Source: Chitinophaga pinensis
GTDB lineage: Bacteria > Bacteroidota > Bacteroidia > Chitinophagales > Chitinophagaceae
Assembly (NCBI GenBank): GCA_943324055.2
Contig: CALPKD020000088.1
Coordinates: 1-6,291 of the forward strand
Direction: 5' to 3'
Length of the DNA stretch: 6,291 bases
This document shows positions 1 through 5,724 of the stretch, one piece after another (within the stretch, counting starts at the first letter, position 1; each line of letters opens with the position of its first letter). Under the pieces are notes generated by a model. The model was not told the origin of the DNA, did no database searches, and saw only the letters and a program-made list of their open reading frames with translations. Made by a program: the position numbers and the translations under genes.

Positions 1-815
1 AAATAAATCACTAACGGAATAGCAATCCTAATCACGTCCAAAGGAATTTGTACAATCAATTGACCCTTAAGACTAAACATAATTACGATAGTGAAAAGCA
101 ACGCCAACAAGGTAATTGGAGAAATCAGTGGAATAAACTTTGTGTTCAACCACGCTTCCCCTTTTGCTTTTATCAAAACAACCCTGGTTAAAAAACCTGC
201 AACAAATGGAATGCCTAAATAAATGGCAACGCTTTTTGCAATTTGCGCAATTGTGATATTTACCACCGAACCTGAGATGCCAAATAGTGGAGGGAGCACC
301 GATACAAAAAAATACGCATATACACTATACAATAACACCTGAAATATACTGTTCAGAGCAACTAGCCCTGCAGCATATTCTCTATTTCCTTCAGCTAATT
401 CATTCCACACAATCACCATTGCAATACATCTTGCCAATCCAATTAAAATTAACCCTGCCATATATTCTGGATAGTTATGCAAAAATAAAATTGCCAATGC
501 AAACATTAAAAAAGGACCAACAATCCAATTTAAAAACAGTGATAACCCTAGTACCTTTGTATTTTTAAATACCTCCGTCAACTTATCAAACCTAACTTTT
601 ACAAAAGGGGGATACATCATTAAAATTAAACCAACTGCTAAAGGAACATTGGTCGTCCCAGTTGAAAACGAATTAATGAATGTGGGAGCTGACGGTACAA
701 AATAACCAATGGATACTCCCAAAGCCATCGCTATAAATATCCAAAGCGTCAAATACTGATCTAAAAAGCTTAGTTTTTTTCTTTCTACTGTAGGGGCACA
801 ATTGTTTGCAGTCAT
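1..815 (-). CDS. acr3: Acr3-family arsenite efflux permease (partial, C-terminus beyond left edge)
   Basis: This is an inner-membrane carrier that exports As(III), probably driven by proton-motive force as known for the family. The frame is open from the ATG at 813-815 to the window edge, giving 271 visible codons of a family usually about 340-360 residues long; the last membrane helices are missing. The protein is strongly hydrophobic. Family landmarks are visible: GYFVP at 37-41, a [13 protein letters not shown] stretch near 63-75, FLNWIVGP at 94-101, and [15 protein letters not shown] at 126-140. The Cys in ARC (C130) matches the conserved TM4 cysteine needed for arsenite transport; the second key residue, a TM9 glutamate, lies outside the window. 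The N-terminus (MTANNCAP) is hydrophilic and carries one extra Cys. The gene follows arsM by 27 bp, so it is most likely the third gene of an arsR-arsM-acr3 operon. I see no promoter or Shine-Dalgarno in that gap. Recognition is from remembered family motifs, with high confidence. Confidence 0.95.
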   Translation of the reverse strand, partial: MTANNCAPTVERKKLSFLDQYLTLWIFIAMALGVSIGYFVPSAPTFINSFSTGTTNVPLAVGLILMMYPPFVKVRFDKLTEVFKNTKVLGLSLFLNWIVGPFLMFALAILFLHNYPEYMAGLILIGLARCIAMVIVWNELAEGNREYAAGLVALNSIFQVLLYSVYAYFFVSVLPPLFGISGSVVNITIAQIAKSVAIYLGIPFVAGFLTRVVLIKAKGEAWLNTKFIPLISPITLLALLFTIVIMFSLKGQLIVQIPLDVIRIAIPLVIY

Positions 816-842
816 TTATATTATGTTTAGACTAAATTAAAA

Positions 843-1688
843 TTAGCAGCAACCTGAGCCAGGTGTACATACTTTTTCGGTAAGTGGTTTTTGAGCAAAT
901 ACAGTTACGCTAAAGATACCAGTAGCGCCGGTTTTTAATGTAGTAATCTCATCCACACTTAAATAATTTTTAAGGATATCGTCTGGGATTACAATTGGCT
1001 TTTCCTTTTGAATCACAATATTTTCAAATCCATTGGCATGGATCAATTCTAAATACACTTCCTTTTGAATTGCTCCTGACACGCAACCAGCATACATTTC
1101 AGCATCTTTTCTTAATCCTTCAGGCAATGCACCAACTAGTACTACATCAGAAATACTAAAGTGACCGCCTGGTTTTAAAACTCTGTAAATATCTTTAATT
1201 ACCGCATTCTTATTCGGCACCAAGTTTAAAACACAATTACTAACTACCACATCGGCGATATTAGAAGTGATGGGCATGTGCTCAATATCACCTTGTCTAA
1301 ATTCAACATTATTAAACCCTCTTACTTCGGCATTATGTCTTGCTTTATCAATCATCGCAGGCGTAAAATCAATTCCAATTACTTTACCTGTTTCGCCAGT
1401 TTCATGTCTGGCTATAAAACAATCATTTCCTGCACCACTCCCTAAATCAACTACTACGTCACCCGTTTTAATTTTTGCAAATTGAGTAGGCAAGCCACAA
1501 CCCAAGCCCAAATCTGCATCCGCATTGTATCCACTTAAAGTGCTGTAATCCTCCGACATAATATTATACACTTCGGTCGAACACCCACCAGCACCACAAC
1601 AGGAAGACATATTCGTCTCCTTGTCCTGTAAAGCAATCTCACTATACTTTTGTTTCACAATATCTTTCAGCTCTTGTTCGGTTTTCAT
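843..1688 (-). CDS. arsM: Arsenite S-adenosylmethionine methyltransferase ArsM
   Basis: This cytosolic enzyme methylates As(III), using SAM and thiols, to methylated arsenicals that may be volatile. It is 281 aa, full length for the bacterial family. A Rossmann SAM-binding motif I, VVVDLGSGAGND, lies at 78-89, followed by the acidic IGID at 104-107 and QGDIE at 132-136. The arsenic-binding cysteines of ArsM proteins are all recognisable: the CCGAGGC cluster (C30, C31, C36), C64 in GLGCGLPT, C152 in SNCVLNL and C202 in YAGCVSGA. A further C90 follows motif I. The C-terminus adds C274 and a terminal C280-C281 pair in GSGCC, which I recall as common in Bacteroidota ArsM; it may be an extra metalloid or thiol site. 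The start at 1688 gives the usual N-terminus (EELK-like, then QDKET before the Cys cluster). It lies 56 bp after arsR and 27 bp before acr3. A copy of the probable ArsR operator sits 23 bp upstream of its start. Confidence 0.96.
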   Translation of the reverse strand: MKTEQELKDIVKQKYSEIALQDKETNMSSCCGAGGCSTEVYNIMSEDYSTLSGYNADADLGLGCGLPTQFAKIKTGDVVVDLGSGAGNDCFIARHETGETGKVIGIDFTPAMIDKARHNAEVRGFNNVEFRQGDIEHMPITSNIADVVVSNCVLNLVPNKNAVIKDIYRVLKPGGHFSISDVVLVGALPEGLRKDAEMYAGCVSGAIQKEVYLELIHANGFENIVIQKEKPIVIPDDILKNYLSVDEITTLKTGATGIFSVTVFAQKPLTEKVCTPGSGCC

Positions 1689-1711
1689 AATTTTATTTTT
1701 AATGTATTCAT

Positions 1712-1727
1712 ATCGTAATATAACGAT
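1712..1727. promoter_or_regulatory. Probable ArsR operator 2, between arsR and arsM
   Basis: The plus strand reads ATCGTAATATAACGAT, a 16-bp palindrome with perfect 5-bp outer arms (ATCGT/ACGAT) and one mismatched pair at positions 6/11. The same ATCGT-N6-ACGAT arrangement occurs at 2082-2097 before arsR. It lies 23 bp upstream of the arsM start. ArsR-family dimers bind palindromes of this size, so it probably gives arsM-acr3 its own As(III)-responsive control. I could not identify a good -7 box for a separate arsM promoter, so an internal roadblock role is also possible. Confidence 0.7.
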
Positions 1728-1744
1728 GGTTTATTTAAAAAAAA

Positions 1745-2077
1745 TCAACAACACTTTCCTGTATTTATGTATAATTTCTCAAACAATTGATTTAACTGCG
1801 TCTTTGCTTTAGTCCATTCTTTTTCATCTATACAATAACAAACCGAAGCACCCTCAATATCTCCTTTAATTAAGCCGGCTTCCTTTAATGCTTTCAAATG
1901 CTGTGAAACAGTACTTTGCGATAAGGGCAACTCGTCCACGATGTCACCACATACACAAGCCTGCTTTTTTAAAAGCAAATTCATAATGGCCACTCTTGCA
2001 GGATGTGACAAAGCCTTAGCGTATTTAGCTACTGAATTTTCTTGAATTGAATACGTTGTTGTTTTACTTGCTCCCAT
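1745..2077 (-). CDS. arsR: ArsR-family As(III)-responsive transcriptional repressor
   Basis: This is a dimeric winged-helix repressor of the ars operon that leaves DNA when it binds As(III) or Sb(III). At 110 aa it has the usual length. The N-terminal helix ([17 protein letters not shown], 19-35) is typical of the family. C41 and C43 in [10 protein letters not shown] form the CxC of the classical alpha-3 metalloid site. The recognition helix is at 52-67 ([16 protein letters not shown]), and the wing follows near 70-84. Additional cysteines are C80 and C82 (CYC, in the wing) and a terminal C109-C110 pair, which could supply a third ligand or a second site. The ATG at 2077 is the only sensible start, since the next Met lies inside the HTH fold. 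It is the first gene of arsR-arsM-acr3, with a palindromic operator 4 bp upstream of its start codon, consistent with autoregulation. The stop is followed directly by eight T on the coding strand, but no hairpin precedes them. Confidence 0.95.
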   Translation of the reverse strand: MGASKTTTYSIQENSVAKYAKALSHPARVAIMNLLLKKQACVCGDIVDELPLSQSTVSQHLKALKEAGLIKGDIEGASVCYCIDEKEWTKAKTQLNQLFEKLYINTGKCC

Positions 2078-2081
2078 ATTG

Positions 2082-2097
2082 ATCGTAAAGTTACGAT
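2082..2097. promoter_or_regulatory. Probable ArsR operator 1, at the arsR promoter
   Basis: The sequence ATCGTAAAGTTACGAT is a palindrome with 7-bp perfect arms (ATCGTAA/TTACGAT) around a central AG. It ends 4 bp before the arsR start codon and contains the likely -7 box of arsR, so a bound dimer would block RNA polymerase. The outer arms match those of the site at 1712-1727. Assignment to ArsR is inferred from position, symmetry and duplication. Confidence 0.78.
2086..2093 (-). promoter_or_regulatory. Possible -7 promoter box of the arsR operon
   Basis: The minus strand reads TAACTTTA, which fits the Bacteroidota -7 consensus TAnnTTTG at all but the last position. It lies inside operator 1 and only 8 bp before the arsR ATG, so the transcript would have an extremely short leader or none. 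No clear TTG -33 element is present 17-23 bp upstream. Confidence is therefore limited. Confidence 0.4.
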
Positions 2098-2189
2098 TAA
2101 TATTTAAAACAGTAAAAAATAATTCCGTTTACTAGTTACTTGACTTTGATGCTGTTATGCGCAGTAATTGTTTGTAGACCTAAATTGCG

Positions 2190-2217
2190 TTATAACATTA
2201 GACCGATTTAGTTATAA
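2190..2217. repeat. Inverted repeat spanning the stop codon of the WYL gene
   Basis: TTATAAC (2190-2196) and GTTATAA (2211-2217) are perfect 7-bp arms separated by 14 bp, with the WYL-gene stop codon (2198-2200) in the loop. The stem is AT-rich and no T-run follows on the minus strand, so it is a poor intrinsic terminator. It could still be a weak 3'-end structure, or chance in AT-rich DNA. Confidence 0.3.
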
Positions 2218-3259
2218 AATGATTCTTGTATTTAATATCAATCTCTTTTTGATAGTTTTCGTTGATATCTTTAACATGACTTAAATATAGATCAACCAAT
2301 TTTTTAGGGGATTGTATGCGTACGTTGCCCATCCATTGAAAAATCCAGCCCAATAGTTCTCGGTTAATCCCGCATTCCATTTCCATTAACCAATTCCCAG
2401 ACTTCAGTAAAGTCATTTTTTGGGAGGTATGCCAAAAATAATGCTTCACAAATTCACCTGTAGTATCTGTAAATTCTAGTTTTATTGTATAAGTCAAATT
2501 GTTAATATTATTAGTCACTCCAAAACGTTTATCTAATTCCATCTTACCTGCTTGCAATAATTTTTTATAAGCAAAAGTCTTTTGCGTTAATTCTACGTTT
2601 TCAATTTTAGAAATGTCTAGAACAAGGAATACATGATCAGATTCGGTGAAACCTGCTAAAAAATGGTTTCCCCTATGAAAAATAAAATATAAGGGCTTAA
2701 ATCTAAATGGGGCATTTGTTAAATGAGCCGCCGAGGTTGCGTCTCCGTATAATTTTTGAATAAAAATAATCTTAAAATTAGCGATTGCCCATATCATATC
2801 GTCAACCACTTTATTATAATCATGGTCATACAACGATTCATAAAAATTAGTACGAATATTTTGATCCTCTAACATAAATGAGTAAAAGGCTTTGTTAGTT
2901 TTGATCAAGTCCTTATAAACGAACCTAAACTTATTCATCGATGCTGATCTACCAATGTTCAAGCCTCTTGGTGAAGCAGACCTAATTATTTGAAAAGTAG
3001 CAATATCATTTTGAGTTAAATTAATTCCCATCGATGGCTTAATTAAACGATAAACTTTTCTATTATATAATCCCGTCGTATAAGTAAGCTGTTCCTCTGA
3101 CCTCAGATAAAACTGTTTAAGCTGAACTAGGTCATTGTAAATTTGCCGTTGCTTCACCTCTACTTTTTTAGCCTGTAATATTAAATAAATCTGATTCACA
3201 GTCAACGGTTCGTTTTCCAAAAAAGAATAAATAAGTTTTACCCGTTCTAATTGAATCAT
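2198..3259 (-). CDS. WYL-domain transcriptional regulator
   Basis: This is a probable cytosolic DNA-binding regulator of the YafY/WYL class, in which a WYL domain senses a ligand (nucleotide or nucleic acid in studied members). With the start at 3259 it has 353 aa, normal for the class. An N-terminal winged HTH covers about 1-75 (ERVKLIYSFLENEPLTVNQI, then RQIYNDLVQLKQF as recognition helix). The WYL core is about 155-225, with FRFKPLYFIFHRGNHFLAGF at 185-204; the usual Trp-Tyr-Leu tripeptide is replaced by NHFLAGF. A WCX-like C-terminal domain covers about 250-332 and ends in a SPKKLVDLYLSHV helix. An ATG 87 bp further upstream (3346) is in frame, but a perfect TATGTTTG promoter box lies between the two starts, and homology to the HTH begins at the second ATG. 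The gene stands alone: a stem-loop lies upstream of it, and arsR begins 120 bp downstream with its own operator. The target is unknown; no defence or repair gene is adjacent. Confidence 0.82.
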   Translation of the reverse strand: MIQLERVKLIYSFLENEPLTVNQIYLILQAKKVEVKQRQIYNDLVQLKQFYLRSEEQLTYTTGLYNRKVYRLIKPSMGINLTQNDIATFQIIRSASPRGLNIGRSASMNKFRFVYKDLIKTNKAFYSFMLEDQNIRTNFYESLYDHDYNKVVDDMIWAIANFKIIFIQKLYGDATSAAHLTNAPFRFKPLYFIFHRGNHFLAGFTESDHVFLVLDISKIENVELTQKTFAYKKLLQAGKMELDKRFGVTNNINNLTYTIKLEFTDTTGEFVKHYFWHTSQKMTLLKSGNWLMEMECGINRELLGWIFQWMGNVRIQSPKKLVDLYLSHVKDINENYQKEIDIKYKNHFITKSV

Positions 3260-3277
3260 TAGTTTGTATTTTAATTG

Positions 3278-3285
3278 CAAACATA
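3278..3285 (-). promoter_or_regulatory. -7 promoter box of the WYL regulator gene
   Basis: The minus strand reads TATGTTTG, an exact match to the Bacteroidota -7 consensus TAnnTTTG. It lies 18 bp upstream of the ATG at 3259 and downstream of the alternative ATG at 3346, so it favours the shorter protein. No convincing TTG -33 element was found 17-23 bp upstream. Confidence 0.6.
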
Positions 3286-3348
3286 CAATAAACTCGTTAT
3301 TTATACTAAGAGATTGTACTAGTTTTATCATGAATCTTAGATTCAAAT

Positions 3349-3408
3349 AATAGCAATCAAAGAATAGCGATAAGTTGGGGGACCTATTGCTTATCTTAGT
3401 TTGCTATT
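3349..3408 (-). terminator. Imperfect long stem-loop after the YoaK gene, possible terminator
   Basis: An outer 8-bp stem pairs AATAGCAA (3349-3356) with TTGCTATT (3401-3408). An inner 6-bp stem pairs GATAAG (3369-3374) with CTTATC (3390-3395). The middle part pairs imperfectly, with about 7 extra bases on the low-coordinate arm. The structure begins 9 bp after the stop of the YoaK-family gene, a natural place for its terminator. The seven-T run (3407-3413) that would complete an intrinsic terminator is on the plus strand, where no gene reads in, while the minus-strand side has only a weak T stretch. Termination in the minus direction is therefore inferred. Confidence 0.5.
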
Positions 3409-3417
3409 TTTTTGCAC

Positions 3418-4140
3418 TTAATTGAAAAGCTTACGCTTAATTAATATCCACTCCAATCTGATTTTATTCCAGAATAAGCCAATGGTAAGAATAAAGGAAG
3501 CAATTAATAAAGTATTCAATTGCAATCTAAAGTAGAGGACTCCCGCAACTACTCCTCCAATGAAAAAAAACAAGATGATAGTCAACCTTAATTTAATTGA
3601 GTTAATAAGTGTTACCCGCTGTGCAGGTATGGTAAAATAAAACAACTGAGAAAGTTCAATACCCAAGTCGGTAAACAGGCCTGTTAAATGCGTTGTGCGA
3701 ACTGATGATTTAGAAATTTTTGTTACTAAAGCATTCTGTAAACCCATTGTAAATAATAAAATAAACGCAATGATATTAGGGTGATTCATCACTAAACTGT
3801 CGCCAAAATAACCTACCATACTTAAAAGTGTTATTTCTAAAACAACCGGCACTATAAAAGAGATGTCTTTACTCCTTTTGAGCATATACTCCACGATCAA
3901 GTTGGAGCAAAAAGAACCAAGTAAAAAGAATAGGATGTAATATAAATAAATCATGCCTTCCCAAATCTTAAGCCGATCCACTTGTTCAACAAAAAATGCA
4001 AAGTGACCAGTCACATTGGTGGTCAACTGCCTAATGGATAGGTAACCGCTCACATTGACCATACCCGCTGTGAAAGAAAGCAGGGAAGCGATACTGAGAT
4101 TGTTTTTAAAAGATCTTGAACTAGCGTAGTGCTTAAACAT
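3418..4140 (-). CDS. YoaK family (DUF1275) membrane protein
   Basis: This is an integral membrane protein of a widespread family with no established function, sometimes suggested to transport small molecules. At 240 aa it has the family's usual length. About six hydrophobic segments are visible near residues 17-35, 63-85, 93-112, 121-139, 184-204 and 208-224. Family landmarks are FTAGMVNVSGYLSI at 23-36, TTNVTGHFAF at 40-49 and the strongly conserved MGLQNALVTKIS...VRTTHLTGLFTDLGIEL at about 132-163. A positively charged tail (KRKLFN) ends the protein, suggesting a cytoplasmic C-terminus. The gene starts 27 bp after the stop of the DUF393 gene and is probably co-transcribed with it, but a perfect TAnnTTTG box 17 bp upstream of its ATG suggests an additional promoter. 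A stem-loop follows the stop. The family assignment is confident; the function is not. Confidence 0.88.
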   Translation of the reverse strand: MFKHYASSRSFKNNLSIASLLSFTAGMVNVSGYLSIRQLTTNVTGHFAFFVEQVDRLKIWEGMIYLYYILFFLLGSFCSNLIVEYMLKRSKDISFIVPVVLEITLLSMVGYFGDSLVMNHPNIIAFILLFTMGLQNALVTKISKSSVRTTHLTGLFTDLGIELSQLFYFTIPAQRVTLINSIKLRLTIILFFFIGGVVAGVLYFRLQLNTLLIASFILTIGLFWNKIRLEWILIKRKLFN

Positions 4141-4157
4141 AAGCCCATATTTAGTTA

Positions 4158-4165
4158 CAAAGATA
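4158..4165 (-). promoter_or_regulatory. -7 promoter box before the YoaK-family gene
   Basis: The minus strand reads TATCTTTG, an exact TAnnTTTG match, 17 bp before the ATG at 4140 and immediately after the DUF393 stop codon (4168-4170). No TTG lies at -33; the nearest element is a TTC with 20-bp spacing. It could let the YoaK gene be transcribed separately from DUF393. Confidence 0.5.
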
Positions 4166-4167
4166 AC

Positions 4168-4569
4168 TTATAAATCGCCGTCTATGAACTTATCCTTATA
4201 ATTACTAGTAGGTATCATACAAACTTGTTTCTTCCCGAAAATATTATACCTGTACTTTGCAATGATAGAATAGGCATAATCTCTAATCAACTTAGGTACT
4301 ATTTTTAAAATGATTACGGTCTTAGGCCAACCTGATAATTGTTTGCCAATTTCTATTATAGCATCCGACTTTGTGAATAATTTATCTCCTGCTACTAAAA
4401 CAATTGTCGAACTGTCTAATGGATTAAATCCCTTAGCTAATAATATTTTTTTGCCTATTTTCGATTGCTGCGGAGTAAATTTGAACCGATTATTTATATC
4501 ATGTTTGATGATGAAATTCACCGACCAATTACATAAGTTGCAAACCCCGTCAAACAAAATAATATTCAT
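4168..4569 (-). CDS. DCC1-like/DUF393 thiol-disulfide oxidoreductase family protein
   Basis: This is a small protein with a thioredoxin-like motif whose substrate is unknown. It has 133 aa, the usual size. It opens with ILFDGVCNLCNWSVNFI: the FDGVCNLC signature places C10 and C13 in a CxxC that is the presumed redox centre. The C-terminal family block DYAYSIIAKYRYNIFG (97-112) is present and is followed by C117. The middle contains the typical TIVLV...KSDAIIEI segment (55-73). There is no signal peptide, so it should be cytosolic or membrane-associated. The start at 4569 is fixed because the family begins directly with this beta strand. An AAGGAG sequence lies 17 bp before the ATG, too far for a normal Shine-Dalgarno. 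It lies 87 bp after the gene at 4657-5391 and 27 bp before the YoaK-family gene, forming a likely two-gene unit with the latter. Confidence 0.88.
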   Translation of the reverse strand: MNIILFDGVCNLCNWSVNFIIKHDINNRFKFTPQQSKIGKKILLAKGFNPLDSSTIVLVAGDKLFTKSDAIIEIGKQLSGWPKTVIILKIVPKLIRDYAYSIIAKYRYNIFGKKQVCMIPTSNYKDKFIDGDL

Positions 4570-4656
4570 GAGTGTGAAGTTAACAACTCCTTGTCATTTC
4601 TTATTGTTAAAAATGCATTTGAGACATGTTCATTCAAGCGATTAAATAGTAAATAC

Positions 4657-5391
4657 TTACTCTTTAATTTTATACTCCTTCTTTAAATCTGTTATAAGGC
4701 CATTTACCAAGATGACTAATTTATCTAAATAGCGAATCTGTACATTATTCATCCCGTTTTTAATATGGTTAAGCCGATTATTAAATTCAGTTAATACTAA
4801 TCTGTCTTTTGTCATGAGTTCTACATCCTCACTTACAGAACCTTTATCAAAATTGAGGTAGTATTTTTGATTAAAAATGGAATAGGATTTTTCTCTTGCC
4901 TGAAGCTTTAATTGAGCTATAGATTCCTCGTATTTGTCAAAGTATTCAGCAATTTGCCAATATTCCGAAATTTTGTTGCTTATTTCTTGGTTCTCAATTA
5001 ACCTCATTCCCCCTGCATTTTTAAGCTGCGCCGAAGTTCGATTGTTTAAATTTAAGCCTCTACTTCCCAATGTTTTTAAATTAACGCGATATAAAGTGGC
5101 CGTATTAGTTTTATCAAATATGCCATTATTAAGCAAACTATTTGCTGTGTCAATCTTTAAGATCTGATAGTTGTAACCTGCCTTAAGTGCCTTTAATGTC
5201 GCCAAATCAACCTTCAAATCCTCATACAAGCTTTGCATATATTGAGTTTCTCGGTGCCTTTCAACAAGCCCTTCACGCTGGTTTTCGGCAAAAAAGCCGA
5301 GTAGTACAGCAAAAAATAACATAAAAAATTCTAAAAAATATTCAGTTGCTTTTTTCTTGTGGTTAGGGTGATGAGCGTGATGTACTTCCAT
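4657..5391 (-). CDS. Conserved hypothetical single-pass membrane protein, His-rich N-terminus
   Basis: I recognise the type but not a function. Bacteroidota genomes carry many proteins starting MEVHHxxH, then a lysine patch and a membrane helix with the FLEFFM...GFFAEN pattern, usually annotated as hypothetical. This one has 244 aa. Residues 4-11 hold five histidines (HHAHHPNH), followed by KKK (12-14) and one hydrophobic segment at about 18-36, ending in AENQRE. The rest (about 40-244) is charged, hydrophilic and predicted mostly helical by eye, with heptad-like stretches near 50-85 and 135-170 that may form coiled coil. No cysteine or catalytic motif is visible. By the positive-inside rule the short His/Lys N-terminus should be cytoplasmic and the large domain periplasmic. 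It is the first minus-strand gene next to the divergent intergenic region and lies 87 bp before the DUF393 gene, so co-transcription is uncertain. The His cluster might bind a metal; this is inference only. Confidence 0.8.
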   Translation of the reverse strand: MEVHHAHHPNHKKKATEYFLEFFMLFFAVLLGFFAENQREGLVERHRETQYMQSLYEDLKVDLATLKALKAGYNYQILKIDTANSLLNNGIFDKTNTATLYRVNLKTLGSRGLNLNNRTSAQLKNAGGMRLIENQEISNKISEYWQIAEYFDKYEESIAQLKLQAREKSYSIFNQKYYLNFDKGSVSEDVELMTKDRLVLTEFNNRLNHIKNGMNNVQIRYLDKLVILVNGLITDLKKEYKIKE

Positions 5392-5606
5392 GTTAGATAG
5401 ATGCTGCTTTAGGGGGTTATTTTAAAATGTTTTTCATATAATACAATATATACATATATGTAAAATATTTATATGCTATATATTAAAAGAAAAAGAGTGA
5501 TAGGACGCTTGAAATAATGATTGAAATATTACCCTATAAAGTATAGAATAAATCTGATCAAAGAAAGTAATAAGAAGGTGCAATTAGGACCTATGAACTT
5601 GAAAAT

Positions 5607-5633
5607 ATGTTCCAAAACTGCAAAATGGAACAT
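5607..5633. promoter_or_regulatory. Inverted repeat upstream of the AraC-type gene, candidate regulator site
   Basis: ATGTTCCA (5607-5614) and TGGAACAT (5626-5633) are perfect 8-bp arms with an 11-bp spacer, about 19 bp centre to centre or close to two helical turns. The site lies about 44 bp upstream of the putative -33 element. No T-run follows, so it looks more like a dimer-binding site than a terminator. The protein that binds it is unknown; the AraC-type protein encoded next to it is one candidate. Confidence 0.5.
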
Positions 5634-5676
5634 TCTAAATACATGATATAGATCATAAAAATTAGTCAAAAAATCC

Positions 5677-5710
5677 TTGTTTTTACTTATCTTGATGCCC
5701 TATATCTTTA
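5677..5710 (+). promoter_or_regulatory. Putative promoter of the AraC-type gene
   Basis: A TTG (5677-5679) at -33 and TATCTTTA (5703-5710) at -7 are separated by 23 bp, at the long end of the TTG-N17-23-TAnnTTTG pattern described for Bacteroidota. The -7 box deviates only in its last base and lies 14 bp upstream of the ATG at 5725. Confidence 0.45.
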
Positions 5711-5724
5711 ACAATCACTGATTT

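Larger units (their letters stand above)
5392..5724. other. Divergent intergenic region, 333 bp
   Basis: This AT-rich spacer separates the minus-strand membrane-protein gene from the plus-strand AraC-type gene. It contains a 12-bp palindrome TACATATATGTA (5451-5462), an inverted repeat with 8-bp arms (5607-5633), a small dyad ATGAT-N4-ATCAT (5643-5656) and a plausible plus-strand promoter (5677-5710). No convincing coding region was found on either strand, and I could not identify a -7 box for the minus-strand gene. Confidence 0.6.

Noticed and set aside
287..568. 93-aa plus-strand ORF
   Set aside because: It lies entirely opposite the acr3 coding frame, which has clear family motifs; the ORF protein has no recognisable features.
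1267..1485. 72-aa plus-strand ORF
   Set aside because: Antisense shadow of the ArsM methyltransferase domain.
1737..1744. Eight-T run on the minus strand directly after the arsR stop, as a terminator
   Set aside because: No GC-rich or stable hairpin precedes it, and the operon layout argues for read-through into arsM.
1621..1812. 63-aa plus-strand ORF spanning the arsM-arsR junction
   Set aside because: Antisense to the ends of two well-supported genes and to the operator between them; no initiation signal seen.
4611..4620. Palindrome AAATGCATTT in the gap before the DUF393 gene
   Set aside because: Only 10 bp, single copy and AT-rich; not distinguishable from chance.
4310..4645. 111-aa plus-strand ORF
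   Set aside because: Antisense to the DUF393 gene, which carries the FDGVCNLC signature.
4934..5167. 77-aa plus-strand ORF
   Set aside because: Antisense shadow of the conserved membrane protein gene at 4657-5391.
5451..5462. Palindrome TACATATATGTA
   Set aside because: A short alternating AT palindrome in very AT-rich DNA; likely chance without a second copy or a promoter context.
5593..5646. 17-codon plus-strand ORF with AGGA upstream, in the divergent spacer
   Set aside because: Too short to support, Shine-Dalgarno signals are weak evidence in this phylum, and the stretch is better explained by the inverted repeat it contains.
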